The notes: generated by a model from the letters alone, not told the origin. DNA of 64,000 bases from Brassica napus (GCF_020379485.1 NC_063437.1:6696306-6760305), one strand, 5' to 3'. Counted from the first letter of the stretch, positions 22,505-34,493 are shown. Made by a program: numbers and translations.

Positions 22505-22786
22505 ATGGCCACAAAACGCTTGATCGAAACAATGTCTGGATATATGAAAGACAAACTCGCAGCACTGACTGCTCCTATGGCCAACGCTTACGCAAACGCC
22601 GTAGTTTTCAACAAAATCGAAAACTTAGTCGTGACCTTCCGCCACAGGAAGAGCGCTAAAATAAGCTCGCGATTTCTCCCTGTAAACAAGAAGGGAAACG
22701 ATAAATCTTATCAAAACCCCGTAAACAAATCTCGATGCGTAAGGGTTTTACCAAAACACGTTTTCCGAAAACATTCCGGAAGGATA
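22505..22786 (+). pseudogene. Short gag-like N-terminal remnant
   Basis: An ATG at 22505, shortly after the primer site, opens a frame of 94 codons starting [21 protein letters not shown] second copy at 49831 (A5) keeps the start and most residues (MATKCFIETMSGYMKYKLAA) but stops after 69 codons. Position directly after the primer site suggests the N-terminus of gag. No core gag domain or zinc knuckle follows, so it is a remnant or a short leader peptide. Confidence 0.45.
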
Positions 22787-22864
22787 TAACTTGTTCTCCC
22801 AAAAAAACCACTGAAAAACCCCTACGTTAATCGCAGAAAAAGGAAACACAACAAAACGATTACA

Positions 22865-23250
22865 CAGCTCGGTCGCTACGTAGTGACCGAGCACGCACAC
22901 TGCTCGGTCGCTACGTAGCGGCCGAGAATGCACATGGTGCTCGGTCGCTACGTAGCGACCGAGCACACACACGGCTCGGTCGCTACGTAGCGACCGAGCA
23001 CACACACGGCTCGGTCGCTACGTAGCGACCGAGCACACACGCTGCTCGGTCGCTACGTAGCAACCGAGCACACACTTTGCTCGGTCGCTACGTAGCGACC
23101 GAGCACACACGCTGCTCGGTCGCTACGTAGCGACCGAGCATGCACACGCTGCTCGGTCGCTACGTAGCGACCGAGCACGCACACGCTGCTTGGTCGCTAC
23201 GTAGCGACCGAGCACACACACTGCTCGGTCGCTACGTAGTGACCGAGCTC
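22865..23250. repeat. Palindrome array in the A1 internal region, 11 units
   Basis: Eleven palindromes of the same core as in the LTRs, but with different spacers (CACACACGCTGCT and similar), spaced about 34-38 bp. Since it lies downstream of the TATA box and primer site, it would be part of the genomic RNA and could fold into hairpins. Base changes in individual units: GTGACCG, GCGGCCG, GCAACCG. Confidence 0.93.
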
Positions 23251-24150
23251 AAGCCAACTCTCCACTCGCTACATAGCGACCTGTAAGGCCTCAGAAAGGT
23301 CCTCCTTTGGGTTTTCTTTTGATTCCTCGTCGAAACACTTTTCGTTTCGTCTCAATCGGAGTTTCCATTGAGATTTTACGACGAAAACAAGTAGGACTCT
23401 TCTCGGCTTGCTTCCACTCGCTACGTAGCGATCTGTCAGACTGTCAGTCGCTACGTAGTGACATGTAAGGCCTCAGAAAGGTCCTCCTTTGGGTTCTCTT
23501 TTGAATCCTCGTCGAGACGCTTTTCGTTTCGTCTCAATCGGAGTTTCCGTTGAGATTTTACGACAAAAACAAGTTGGACTCATCTCGGCTTGCTTCCACT
23601 CGCTACGTAGCGACCTGTCAGACTGTCAGTCGCTACGTAGCGACCTGTAAGGCCTCAGAAAGGTCCTCCTTTCGGTTCTCTTTTGAATCCTCGTCGAAAC
23701 GCTTTTCGTTTCGTCTCAATCGGAGTTTCCGTTGAGATTTTACGACGAAAACAAGTGGGACTCGTCTCGGCTTGCTTCCACTCGCTACGTAGCGACCTGT
23801 CAGACTGTCAGTTGCTACATAGCCACCTGTAAGGCCTCAGAAAGGTCCTCCTTTGGGTTGTCTTTTGAATCCTCATCGAAACGCTTTTCGTTTCATCTCA
23901 ATCGGAGTTTCCGTTGAGATTTTACGACGAAAACAAGTAGGACGCTTCTCGGCTTGCTTCCATTCGCTACGTAGCGACCTGTCAGACTGTCAGTCGCTAC
24001 GTAGTGACCTGTAAGTCCTCAAAGGGTTCCTCTTTTGCGTTCTCCTTTGAATCCTCTTCGAAACGCTTTTCGGTTCGGCTCAATCGGAGTTTCCGTTGAG
24101 ATTTTACGACGAAAACAAGTGGGACTCGTCTTAAACTCCTTGGCTTGTTT
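23251..24150 (+). repeat. 181-bp tandem repeat, about 5 units
   Basis: CACTCGCTACGTAGCGACCTG-type strings start near 23416, 23597, 23778 and 23959, a period of 181 bp. Each unit holds two half-degraded palindrome cores (GTCGCTACGTAGCGAC) followed by GGCCTCAGAAAGGTCCTCC and TTTCGTCTCAATCGGAGTTT. Shorter versions occur at 42950-43260 and 50430-50770. Confidence 0.88.
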
Positions 24151-27100
24151 CTGCTCACCCTACCTCCATCTTTGCGTTCACTTTTGAATCTCGATCGAAA
24201 CGTCTCTTGTTTCGCCTCGATTGAAGTTACCATTGAGACTTTACGATATAAAAAAAAAACCGCAAACACCTATTTTCTCGCATGGATTCAGATTAAACGT
24301 ATAAAACGGCAATGGTTAACTTAACACCTTAGCCGCCTTAACTATACGATTACGTTGAACCTTTTTACAAAAAATCGACGTCTTATCTAAGGAGAAGATA
24401 ACAGTCAAGTTCGGAAGATAAATGTCAAGTTTCAAAGCATAAACACCAATATCGGAAATGGCAAACATACACGAGAATAGGAAACGGAAATGAGCACGCA
24501 AAACTGAGAAGGGACAAAACTGCATCTTCGAGAGAACTAAGGTATTTCCGACTTGAAATTTTTGAAATCAGACTTGGAATTTTCGTAGGAAATTACTTTG
24601 AGGCTGCCATAGAACTTTAGGGAACGTAAAACCTAGACGGATAGTCTAGCGAACAAAGTTTTAAGCGATTTTTCCTGTCTCGATATATTGTTCCATAATT
24701 GTTCATCCAGATCTTGCAAACTGATCTAAACTCTCTGAAAGTCGAGAAACGATCGCCACGCATATCAAGCTCGCTTCCTAAAGAGAGAAAAAGTTAGAGA
24801 CATGAACGTCGTCTTAAAACCGATTCGTTTCTGGCAATTTTCTCGGAACCAACATATCCCAAGTCGTCAACGTGGAAACAACCAAATCACAGTCCAAGCG
24901 TCGTCTATAAATCGCCCCGAATTATCGATCATTCCAAACATCAGAAGAGGAAACGTACACAGCCCTTCAAAGTATCGGTTCAACCGTTTTCTTTCGTAAA
25001 AAAAAAAGGGGAGTAGGTACGTATACTATACTCGTATACTCCCAAACTTCAAAAAACTTCTGCAAATCGTCAAGAACAGGCAAACGACAATCTTAATATT
25101 TGTCTAAACGCTAGCAACATATCCAGACGATCATGAACATAATCTCAAAAACTATACATCATTTCTTGTCGCAATCATGCGTACAGAAAACTTGTGCCAA
25201 TATCAAACTAAAACTCGACGTTTAGCCAAAGTATTGAAGCCTTTTCCGGCTTCAGAAAGCCAGTTTCGTTTTAAAAATTTCTACGAGAAATCTTCAATCA
25301 CCAAAGCATTTCTTTCAGTTTCCGTTGTACCAAGTAAGTCATGGAAAAGCATCGAAAACATTTGGGACAAAGAAAACTCGAGAATATATGTAGCATCTCG
25401 CACATTAAAAGGATCATTTTCCTCCCGATGGTTAGCTAGATCCACCTCTGGTTGACCAATTCGTTCAAGAAACGAATGTGTCATGAGAATCCTCTCGAAA
25501 AACCTATGAAAAACGTTCCGCGACTAGATCGTATTGAAATAAACTTCGGTAATACTCCATGAGTAACTCCAAGCAACTTTCACCTAAGATCAAAATCACA
25601 GCGGGAACGTTTCTCGTAGAACCCGCAGAAACAATGCTACTTTGACGTATGTATACATATCACTGAGTTACGACCTTCGTAAAATCGGTTATGTGATATG
25701 ATAAATTATCGTATAGCCCACAGTCGGAAATCATATGATAAATTCTTCGTAACGAAACTAAGTCCTAACAACCAAACGGTTAACGGAAAATCTAAACTTT
25801 TCGAAAATTGACCAAGTTCAATAAACTCCACAATTCACTTTAAGCCCGCAACGTTTTAACCATAATACGCGGCATGTAAGGAAAAATTCGTAACAAAGCT
25901 TCTAGAGCTATACGAAACATCCTAAAAAATGCACGAAATACATCTCAGAAGGCCAACACTTCACAAAGCACTATGAAGGAAAACGCTTGTTCCCATGGAC
26001 AAATTCACACGACACCTCACCTCGATCGCAAATAAAACTATTAGCATCCAAACATGAACAACAGTTTTGGCTGCAAACATTCCTAGTCAAACTAGAATGT
26101 TTTTCAAACGCATGGCTAAGACTAAACCCTTGCAACATCGCGAAATATCTTCAAGCCCGCGAACATTTCAAGCACGAAACGTGGCATACGAAAAAATAAC
26201 AAATCTTCAGCATCGCGAGACGTCGCAGACGCCTGAAGATTAGTTCTTCGACGAAATTTCCTTCCTCGAATAAAAACACCTTCATGGAAGACCAAACAGT
26301 CATACGCACTAACATCTTCTCAAAAATTATTCTTCGCGAAGATCCGAACGGTATTTTTTACCATTAAGTTTGTTGCTGATCACAACAAACTCTCAACGTC
26401 CTAAACAGACATAGCCATCTCACGAAGATGACTCTTACATCCGACACAAGGATAATAGCGCTATAAAAGAAATCCGAAAGTTTGGTCCAGCACTTCCGGT
26501 CTCCAGAGAGATGCTCGATTCGTATCAAACAAGTCGTATAAGCGGAGAACCTATCGCGGACTTTAAATCGATACGAATCAGGAAGAAATCGCAACAGGAA
26601 AAACGATAGCCGGCCAGTCAACGCACAATCCTTAAACCGAAAGTAAACCTAGGTCTTGCCCTAAACCCAGCGCACTGGTATCTAACATCTCTAGGCATAG
26701 TATCAAACACTCTGATACGAGATCCCAAAATTTGTCTCTTTGCCAATGTTCGAACGTCTTCAAAAAATCCCGCAAGTTTACACACTGCGGAAAACTCTCG
26801 AAACAGATTATGGATATGGCAATTCACACAGAGTTAGATTACGAGACGACAACTCGTAGTCTTCCCTCTACACCCATACAAAATGCCATCGGCAGCAACA
26901 CGCCTTATAACCGCGACATAAAAACTAGACCATAAAGGTCCTACTGGAAAACTAGTCATAAGAACCTTAACTCCAAGACGAACTACGAAAGGCTTGATCC
27001 CTTCAACAAGGGTACGTAGGCACCCGTCATAAGGCGCAGCCCCAATCTTGTCGCGTTTTCTACTTTTAGGAGAGCGAGAAGATCACTTACCACAGACCTT

Positions 27101-27206
27101 TTCAACCATTAATTCCGCCTAACTCACCTAACTTGCCTAACTTGCCAAGCCACTCGCTAGAACCTCACGCTAGAAGCTCATGGTTCTAACGAGCTGGGGG
27201 GCTAAA
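24151..27206 (+). other. A1 internal non-coding region with purine tract
   Basis: No pol. The stretch 26380-26720 matches, in reverse orientation, 57930-58200 of A3, and all of it parallels A4 (43300-46006). A minus-strand frame at 25281-25484 (MTHSFLERIGQPEVDLANH...) is kept in A4 at 44062-44328 and may be a gene remnant. A second conserved motif copy lies at 26979-27022. The region ends with GCTGGGGGGCTAAA (27193-27206), the probable polypurine tract. Confidence 0.7.
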
Positions 27207-28993
27207 TGTTGGGGTCAAAATCGGTCACGACGAAATCAATGTCTGAAAGTCCGTAAAAATCAGCTTAAACGTTTTTACGAAAAGTAATCTTCGTAAAGAT
27301 ATCTTTACGAAGAGCCTTGCAGTAAAATATCGTCCAAATCTCAATCGAACCACTAAATACCGATTGTCCGAAGGCAACAGACATTTATCCAAATCGGCCG
27401 CGGACAAACTCGAGTATGGAAATCAGACCGTGGACAAGCCAAGCTCGATCGATATGCGGCGACCAAGCATGCACACAGCTCGGTCGCTACGTAGCGACCA
27501 AGCCCGAGCCAAGCTCGGTCGCTACGTAGCGACCGAGCCCGAGCCAAGCTCGGTCGCTACGTAGCGACCGAGCCCGAGCCAAGCTTGGTCGCTACGTAGC
27601 GACCGAGCCAAGCTTGGTCGCTACGTAGCGACCGAGCGTCCGTCTCGCTCGGTCGTTACGTAGCGACCGAGCGTCCGTCCCGCTCGGTCGATACGTAGCG
27701 ACCGAGCCCAAGCCAAGCTCGGTCGCTACGTAGCGACCGAGCCCGAGCCAAGCTCGGTCGCTACGTAGCGACCGAGCCCGAGCCAAGCTCGGTCGCTACG
27801 TAGCGACCGAGCCCGAGCCAAGCTCGGTCGCTACGTAGCGACCGAGCTGGAGCCAAGCTCGGTCGATATGTAGCGACTGAGCCCGAGCCAAGCTCGGTCG
27901 CTACGTAGCGACTGAGCGTCCGTCACGCTCGGTCGCTACGTAGCGACCGGGCTCGAGCCAAAGTTCGGTTGCTGGGTAGTGACCGAGCTCTTCCGAACAT
28001 CGGTACGACATCAGTACATGCACTCTCGTCAAACCTTCAAATGTTATCTCCCGAAGACTGTAGCGAGATCAGTCTATGTTTTCCGCTATTCTAAATCATC
28101 GATCAAACTTCGCGGATTAGAAACCGCGGAAAGTTCTTTCTTTGTCGAAAGAAATCGTAGTAAACGCTTCGAGTCGGAAGACGGCCCAAAGGGACCTAAA
28201 ACACGACTCGAGGCCCATCATGCGATTTCTTAACCAAAAGCCCGTAAACCACAGCACGGTTTATGCTTGGTCCACAAGGAAGGATAAATGTCAAGTTTCC
28301 GCGGATAAATACGGAAGTTTTGAAGATAATTGTGAAAATCGGGAAAAATGGAATATCTCCATTTTTATGCTATGACGGCTTAAGGGCAGAAGAGTAAAAG
28401 CGTAAACCGACCTTGGAGCTAGTATATAAGGAGTCCTTGGCGAGGAGCATCAGGGGGGCTTTTAGACTCTGAATTCTCTGCACTTAGAAACTTTAGGCTT
28501 TATTCTCGACAAGTTCGGTTTCAATGACTGGCACTCAATTACTAGACGAACTCGCCCAGGCAGTTCGATCTCTTGTCCAGCTCTATCAATTGAACTACGT
28601 TTGGCTTGATCTTCGAAAGGGGTACGTAGGCAGCCTTTAACAAGGTTCAGTCTGAAATCAATCAAAAACCTTTTATATATCTTTTTCGTCTTTTGTTATC
28701 GAGCTGCGACTCAACTAGGTTTGAGCTTTTAGGCTGCTAGAACTAGGTAACTCGCTGATAGCCTTTGCGGCCAAAGCTTTTATGATCTCTTGTAATGATC
28801 GCAACGCTCTTACGCAGATTCGAAATAAGATCTACTGTTTTCTCTAAACTCGTTTGTTATCTTTTCACGATTTCCACATATATTTGGTCACTTGTCGTTG
28901 GCTCTCGCAGAGATCCGGGACCTCTGGGAAATTAGAGTTTTCTTAGTTTCCTTATTTAAACGGAAATCGACAGTGCAAATTTCAGTTTCCACA
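27207..28993 (+). repeat. A1 3' LTR
   Basis: TGTTGGGGTC...GTTTCCACA, 1787 bp, 371 bp longer than its partner because of extra palindrome units and a block near 27265-27330. TATA box at 28423-28430. The conserved motif is at 28591-28633. Outside the array the two LTRs are nearly identical, so the element is young. Confidence 0.92.
27476..27985. repeat. Palindrome array, 14 units plus 1 degenerate
   Basis: Same core as the 5' LTR array, with spacers mostly GCCCGAGCCAAGCT. Some units vary (CGTTACGTAG, CGATACGTAG, CGATATGTAG). The flanks are the same as around the 5' LTR array, so this is an expansion of the same array or a contraction of the other. Confidence 0.95.
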
Positions 28994-29556
28994 GTGTCCG
29001 AGACCGGCCGAGTCTATAGAGTTGAGACTTGGGAAGAGATGCGATCCAAGCTTCGCACAAGGTATGTTCATGCTTATTATCAACGGGACTTACAGAAACA
29101 TTTTCGTAAATTATCTCAGGGAACGCGGACAGTAGAAGAGTACTATGAGGAGTTTGAGTCCCTTAGGAACAAGCTCAAGACACGCGAGACGCAAGAGACG
29201 CTGATGGCTCAGTTCATGGACGGGTTGCAAGACCGCATTGCCTGAAAGGTGGAACGCCAGCAGTACGAGACCTTTCACGACCTGCTTCACTTTGCCGTCC
29301 AGGCCGAGCAACACATCAAAAGGAAGAACGCGTCCACAGCCAGAGGCAAAGGAACCTGGACGCAACCGGCTTCCAAAGGAGTTGACAAGGGCAAGTCCAT
29401 GGACGTAGAGAACCGGTTCAAGAAAAATCAGGCTGAACCGTCCAAGTCTGGTCCATCCGACCAAGGTAAGGCCCAAGGTCAAAATCAACGTACCCGTGAC
29501 ATTACTTGTTTTAAATGTTAGGGAAAAGGGCACTATACCAGGGATTGCCCCAACAA
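28994..29556 (+). pseudogene. Element B gag, 3' part with zinc knuckle
   Basis: Gag resumes after A1, reading VSETGRVYRVETWEEMRSK and a helical region (YYEEFESLRNKLKTRETQET). An in-frame TGA lies near 29242, replacing an expected arginine codon. A basic linker leads to a CCHC knuckle ([14 protein letters not shown]) at about 29509-29550, which contains an in-frame TAG at 29519-29521 where a glutamine is usual. The frame is otherwise continuous with pol, so gag and pol form one frame as in CRM elements. Confidence 0.88.
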
Positions 29557-32500
29557 GTGTGTGATGATCCTTAAGGCTGATGGTGAGTATGAATTCCAAG
29601 ATGAGGCCGAAGTTGAGACCTTGGTTTCTGATGAAGAGGTAGTCGATTATGCTGAGACCGGAGAACTACTAGTGACCAGACGTTCTGTCAGTGCCCCCTT
29701 CGACCCTGAATCTGTTCAAAGAGAAAACATCTTTCATACAAGATGTAGCGTGGAACACAAGGTATGTAGCTTGATCATAGATGGAGGTTCTTGTACTAAC
29801 GTGGCCAGCAAGTATCTTGTTGATAAGCTAGGTTTGGCCAAGACGCCCCATCCGCGGCCATACCGGCTCAAGTGGCTCAATGATGAGACTGAGCTCAAGA
29901 TAGCCGAGCAAGTGGTTGTGTCTTTCAGTATTGGTAAATACCATGATCAGGTCAAGTGTGATGTTGTGCCCATGCAAGCCGGCCACATACTTCTAGGACG
30001 GCCATGGCAGTTCGATAAGGAGACCATTCATCATGGCCGGACCAATGTCTATAGCTTCAGCCACAACAACAAGAAGCACAGCCTAGCACCTCTAAGTCCT
30101 CAAGAGGTTTATGAGATGCAGCAAGCAATGGATCATGCCAGCAAGGTAAGTAAGACTAACCAATACATCACTTCCAGTCAAGTAGTTAAGTCTTTAAACC
30201 ATGAGACGCAGGTGCTGCTAATGGTCTTTAGAGAAAGTTGTTTTGCAGGAATTGAGGCCACGGAGTTACCAGCTGAGGTACAAGGCCTCATGGAGCAATA
30301 CAAGGACGTCTTTCCTGATGAGATCCCGGCCGGCCTACCCCCTATCCGCGGCATAGAACATCAGATCGACTTTGTACCAGGCGCGCCCTTGCCAAACCGA
30401 GCGGCCTACCGAGTTAACCCCGAAGAAGCCAAGGAGTTGGAGAGACAGGTCCAAGACCTCATGGATAAGGGATACATCCGGGAGAGTCTTAGTCCGTGTG
30501 CTGTTCCGGTCCTAGTGGTGCCAAAGAAGGATGGAACATGGCGCATGTGTGTGGACTGCCGAGCCATCAACAACATAACCATCAAATATCGGTACCCAAT
30601 ACCTAGATTAGATGATATGTTGGATGAACTGAGTGGATCTGTTGTGTTTTCTAAGATTGATCTCAGGAGTGGATACCACCAAGTTCGAATGAAGGAGGGA
30701 GACGAGTGGAAGTCCGCCTTCAAGACCAAGCAAGGTCTTTACGAATGGCTGGTCATGCCGTTTGGCCTCACCAACGCCCCCAGCACTTTCATGGGACTCA
30801 TGAACCAGGTTCTTCGACCTTATATGGGGAAGTTTGTGGTTGTGTACTTTGATGACATACTGATCTATAGCCGCTGCTTAGAAGACCACCTTAGACACCT
30901 TGAACAAGTGATCAAAGTTCTTAGGCAAGAAGGCCTTTATGCCAACTTAAAGAAATGTGTGTTTTGCACTGATGAATTGGTATTTTTAGGCTTTGTTGTT
31001 AGTTCACAGGGGCTGAAGGTAGATGAAGAGAAGATCAAGGCGATCCAAGACTGGCCTACACAGACCACCATCGGCCATGTCCGCAGTTTCCACGGCCTTG
31101 CCAGTTTCTATCGGCGGTTCGTTAAGGATTTCAGTACCATAGCTGCTGCCATGACCTCTGTGATCAAGAAGAACGTATCCTTTATTTGGGGACCAGCCCA
31201 AGAAGAGTCTTTTAACAAGCTTAAATATAGTTTGACTCATGCACCAGTCCTTACTCTGCCTAACTTCGATAAAACTTATGAGATTGAATGTGATGCTTCA
31301 GGTACAGGTATAGGAGCCGTGCTTACCCAAGGAGGACGTCCAGTAGCCTACTTCAGCGAGAAACTGAGTGGAGCAACCTTGAACTACCCGACCTATGATA
31401 AAGAGCTTTATGCTCTAGTGAGATCTCTTGAAACTTTGCAACATTATCTTTTGTCTAAAGAGTTTGTTATTCATACGGATCATGAGACGCTTAAACACCT
31501 AAGGGGCTAGACCACACTCAAGAGGAGGCACGCCAGATGGTTGGAGTTCGTGGAGACTTTTCCTTATGTGATTAAGTATAAGAAGGGCAAAGACAATGTG
31601 GTGGCCGATGCCCTATCCCGGAGACATACTCTTATCTCGACCATGGAAGCTAAGATCATGGGTTTTGAATTCATTAAAGATTCTTATGCTACTGACCTTG
31701 ATTTGCAAGAAGCTTTCAGGAACACCACACAAGGAGCATTCGGTGTTTATTGCCAGCATGAAGGGTTCTTGTTCAAAGAAAAGAAGTTATGCATTCCCAA
31801 AGACTCAATGAGGGAATTGCTGGTTCGGGAGGCTCATGGTGGCGGTCTCATGGGACATTTCGGCCGAGACAAGACCTTAAGTGTCCTGACCGACCATTTC
31901 CTTTGGCCGAACATGAAACGAGATGTGGAGAACCTATGCGCCAATTGCACTGTCTGTCTCAAGACAAAATCCAGGTCACATCCTTATGGTTTACACATGC
32001 CATTACCTATTCCTAACCACCCTTGGGTAGATGTTTCTATGGACTTTGTGCTGGGATTGCCCAAGATAAACCACAAGGATTCCATTTTTGTAGTGGTGGA
32101 CAGGTTTTCCAAGATGGCTCACTTCATAGCTTGTGACAAAACAAATGATGCTACCCAGACGGCCGACCTGTTCTTTAGAGAGGTGGTACGTCTCCATGGT
32201 ATTCCTCGAACCATTGTGTCTGACCGAGACTCTAAGTTTCTAAGTCATTTCTGGAAGACACTATGGGGTGAGATCGGAACCAAGCTATTGTTCTCAACCA
32301 CTTGCCATCCACAGACTGACGGCCAAACTGAGGTAGTAAACCGTACACTCTCTTAATTGTTGAGAGCTACGGTCGGTAAGAACTTGAGGAACTGGTTATC
32401 TTGTTTACCGTTTATTGAGTTTGCTTATAACCATGCTAGACACTCTGCTACTGAACTATCTCCTTTTGATGTTGTTTATGGTTTTCAGACTGAGACGCCT

Positions 32501-33135
32501 TTAGACATGTCCAAACTGCCAAAGTCTATGTTCCGCAGCCGAGAAGGTGCAACTAAGGCCGAGTTCGTTAAGAACATGCACCGGAGGGTCCGAGAGAAGT
32601 TAGAGGCAAAGGCGGCCAAGGTCAAAGCCCGCCTCGACCAGAAGAGAAGGAGGTGTTGTTTGAACCAGGCGACTTAGTGTGGCTACACATGAGGCCAGAG
32701 CGTTTTCCAGAAGAAAGGAAGTCCAAACTGTCACCACGAGGCACTGGACCGTTCCAGGTCCTTGAGAAGATCAATGACAACGCTTACAAGCTTGAGCTTC
32801 CAGCTGAGTTTAAGATTTCCCCTGTGTTCAATGTATATGACTTGTCCCCTTTCCTTGCAGATGATGGTGTTCTGAGGCCAGAACCTTTTCAAGGGGGAGG
32901 GAATGATGCGGCCATCCAAGTAGATGTTCCCGTGGTTACTAGTGGTCGGACTACCCGGAGTGGAGCCAAGGCCATAAGACTTGGATTTTCCAAAGCTGTT
33001 CAACAAATCCTTGATCAAGATGAAGAGTTGCTGATTGAAGAAATGGTCCATTTGAAGATTCAAGATCCAGCCGGTTCAATGGAGGTTCAAGATCAAGCCG
33101 ATCCACTCCAATTCAGATCACTCGGCCAGAACTGA
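29557..33135 (+). pseudogene. Element B pol: protease, RT, RNase H, integrase
   Basis: In order: aspartic protease with [10 protein letters not shown] (about 29770), RT with YFDDILIYS (about 30846-30872), RNase H from [12 protein letters not shown] (about 31290), and integrase with the H...H...CANCTVC zinc domain and the D, D, E residues in [15 protein letters not shown] and [10 protein letters not shown]. Breaks: TAG at 31508, TAA at 32354 and a frameshift near 32640-32652. The C-terminal part (VWLHMRPERFPEERKSKLSP...) runs through the polypurine tract into the LTR and ends at 33133-33135. There is no classical chromodomain; a TTRSGAKAIRLGFSKAVQ tail takes its place. RT and integrase core residues are kept, but the copy cannot make a full polyprotein. 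Confidence 0.93.
32891..32903 (+). other. Element B polypurine tract, inside the pol frame
   Basis: AAGGGGGAGGGAA directly before the LTR start TGATGCGG. It is read in the pol frame as part of FQGGGND, an overlap typical of the CRM clade. Confidence 0.85.
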
Positions 33136-34122
33136 ACCGGCCTAACCATCTCTACATGTGATCTCGGTTCAGATGATTCCCCAAACTCAACCGGTTCTGA
33201 GTAATCCGTCCAATTCATTTAAGTTAAGCAGGTAAGATTTCAATTATGATTTCTAACTGGTTTATTGTTTCTGGTTTGTGTTGGTTCTTCTTTTAATTTC
33301 AATTCAAGAACTCATGGGCAAATTGTTTAAGTCTTTTATTTCTTTTGAAGGCAATAATTCAAGGCCTCTGTTTAGCCTTTGCTTTAGCTTGTCCTAGTAG
33401 AGTCGGCCCACCTTGTTTAGGCCTTGTTCGATTTTTAGCTTGTCTAAGAGAGTCCATGTTGTTTTGCTTCAAGTCCCCTAGAAGGGCATAGCTGCAGGGT
33501 ATTTAATCCCCACTATAAGCAGCCTTGTATTTTTTTTAGCTTATGAAATATATGAGATAGTTTACCCTAGCAAAACCCCTTCTTTTCTCTCTAGTTTGCG
33601 TGAGAAGCCAACCTAGAAGAACCTTGAATCTTATCAAATTTTCATCATCAAACTTGTGGCGATTCTTCACTCCATTCCATCCACCGATCCGGCCTTGAGA
33701 GAGACGTCAGTCCAGCAAGTCTGATCTCACCTTCACGCCATCTCCATCCACTGTTCTTGTTGAGAGAGACTTCAGTCCAGCAACTTGAATATACCAGCCA
33801 TCTCTATCTCTCTCTTGTTTTTATTTCATTTCTGCAACATATAGTTATAGATCGGCCATTTGATATAAAAACCCATAAAAAGTCATATCTATTTCTGTTC
33901 TTCATTTATCAGTTAGTTTTCTTTCTGTTCATCATTTTGATTCATAAAAACTCATAAAAATAACACTCTTTTGTTTCAGGAACCAGATCGGCCATCTCTC
34001 TCTCCATCGCGTCCGTCCAGCTGCGCCCTAGCCGTCCGTCTGTCCATCCATCCGTCCTGTCCAGTCCGGATTCTTGAACCTCAGTCCGTCCATTTGAGTA
34101 GTCTGAATCTCAGCCTGCAACA
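32904..34122 (+). repeat. Element B 3' LTR
   Basis: TGATGCGGCC...CAGCCTGCAACA, 1219 bp, the same length as the 5' LTR. The first ~232 bp encode the end of pol. Differences from the 5' LTR are scattered base changes plus compensating 1-bp indels in T and A runs. Confidence 0.93.
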
Positions 34123-34472
34123 TTTCGTCACGGTTCCGGCTTTGACAGCGAGATTAATTGACCTGTAGGCCATGGTCGTTTCCCCCGAAAGTCCCAGCAG
34201 TGGGCTAGGGTATTTCGCGACTTCAGATTGATTGATCCCCATTTTTTCGAGAGTATCTTTGAAGATGATATGGGCCGAACTTCCGATATCGATTAGCACC
34301 CTAGCGACGTCGATATCCCGAATTGTTAATTCGATAACAAGGAGATCATTTCGAGGTTTGGCTCGATCGACCGTTGCTCCCCCCCTTGAATGAGATGATG
34401 TTCGTGCACGTCGAATCTTCCGTATCGTTCCTGATCGTTGAGTGGCTTTTGCGGGTTAGATTGATCATTATC
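34123..34472 (-). pseudogene. A2 protease N-terminal part (continues at 18606)
   Basis: Minus-strand frame with MLIDIGSSAHIIFKDTLEKM, the aspartic protease site, in which the usual DTGS is DIGS. The match to A3 runs to VKAGTVTK, where element B is inserted; the frame resumes at 18606 with GPEFLVVDRPASYN. Between the primer site (34473-34493) and this protease there is no gag at all, as in A3. Confidence 0.82.
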
Positions 34473-34493
34473 CCCCTCCTTCTAGCGCCAAAC
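34473..34493 (-). other. A2 primer-binding site
   Basis: The minus strand reads TTTGGCGCTAGAAGGAGG one base after the LTR end (...GGTTCCCACA). It marks the adjacent LTR (34494-35733) as the 5' LTR of A2. Confidence 0.75.

Larger units (their letters stand above)
21046..28993 (+). mobile_element. Element A1, non-autonomous, palindrome-bearing LTR family
   Basis: Inserted into the gag of B with target duplication GTGTC (21041-21045 and 28994-28998). LTRs of 1416 and 1787 bp start TGTTGGG and end CCACA. A primer-type sequence TTTGGCGCTAGAAGGAGG follows the 5' LTR, and a purine tract GCTGGGGGGCTAAA precedes the 3' LTR. There is no pol. The internal 4.7 kb holds a short gag-like start, a palindrome array, a 181-bp repeat array and non-coding sequence shared with A4 and A3. 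It shares LTR ends and primer site with A2 and A3, which carry Tat-lineage pol. Confidence 0.9.
18607..34122 (+). mobile_element. CRM-like Ty3 chromovirus (element B), full length, nested insertion
   Basis: Two 1219-bp LTRs, a primer site (TGGTATCAGAGC), gag, pol and a polypurine tract make a complete element of about 7.57 kb once the A1 insertion is subtracted. Flanks are TTTTG (18602-18606) and TTTCG (34123-34127), one mismatch in five, inside the A2 protease frame. The pol frame runs on into the 3' LTR, as known for CRM-clade elements, and the tRNA-iMet-type primer site fits too. CRM elements are centromere-enriched; the Brassica member is called CRB, and this may be it or a relative. By eye the LTRs differ at about 30 sites (roughly 2.5%). 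Confidence 0.85.
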
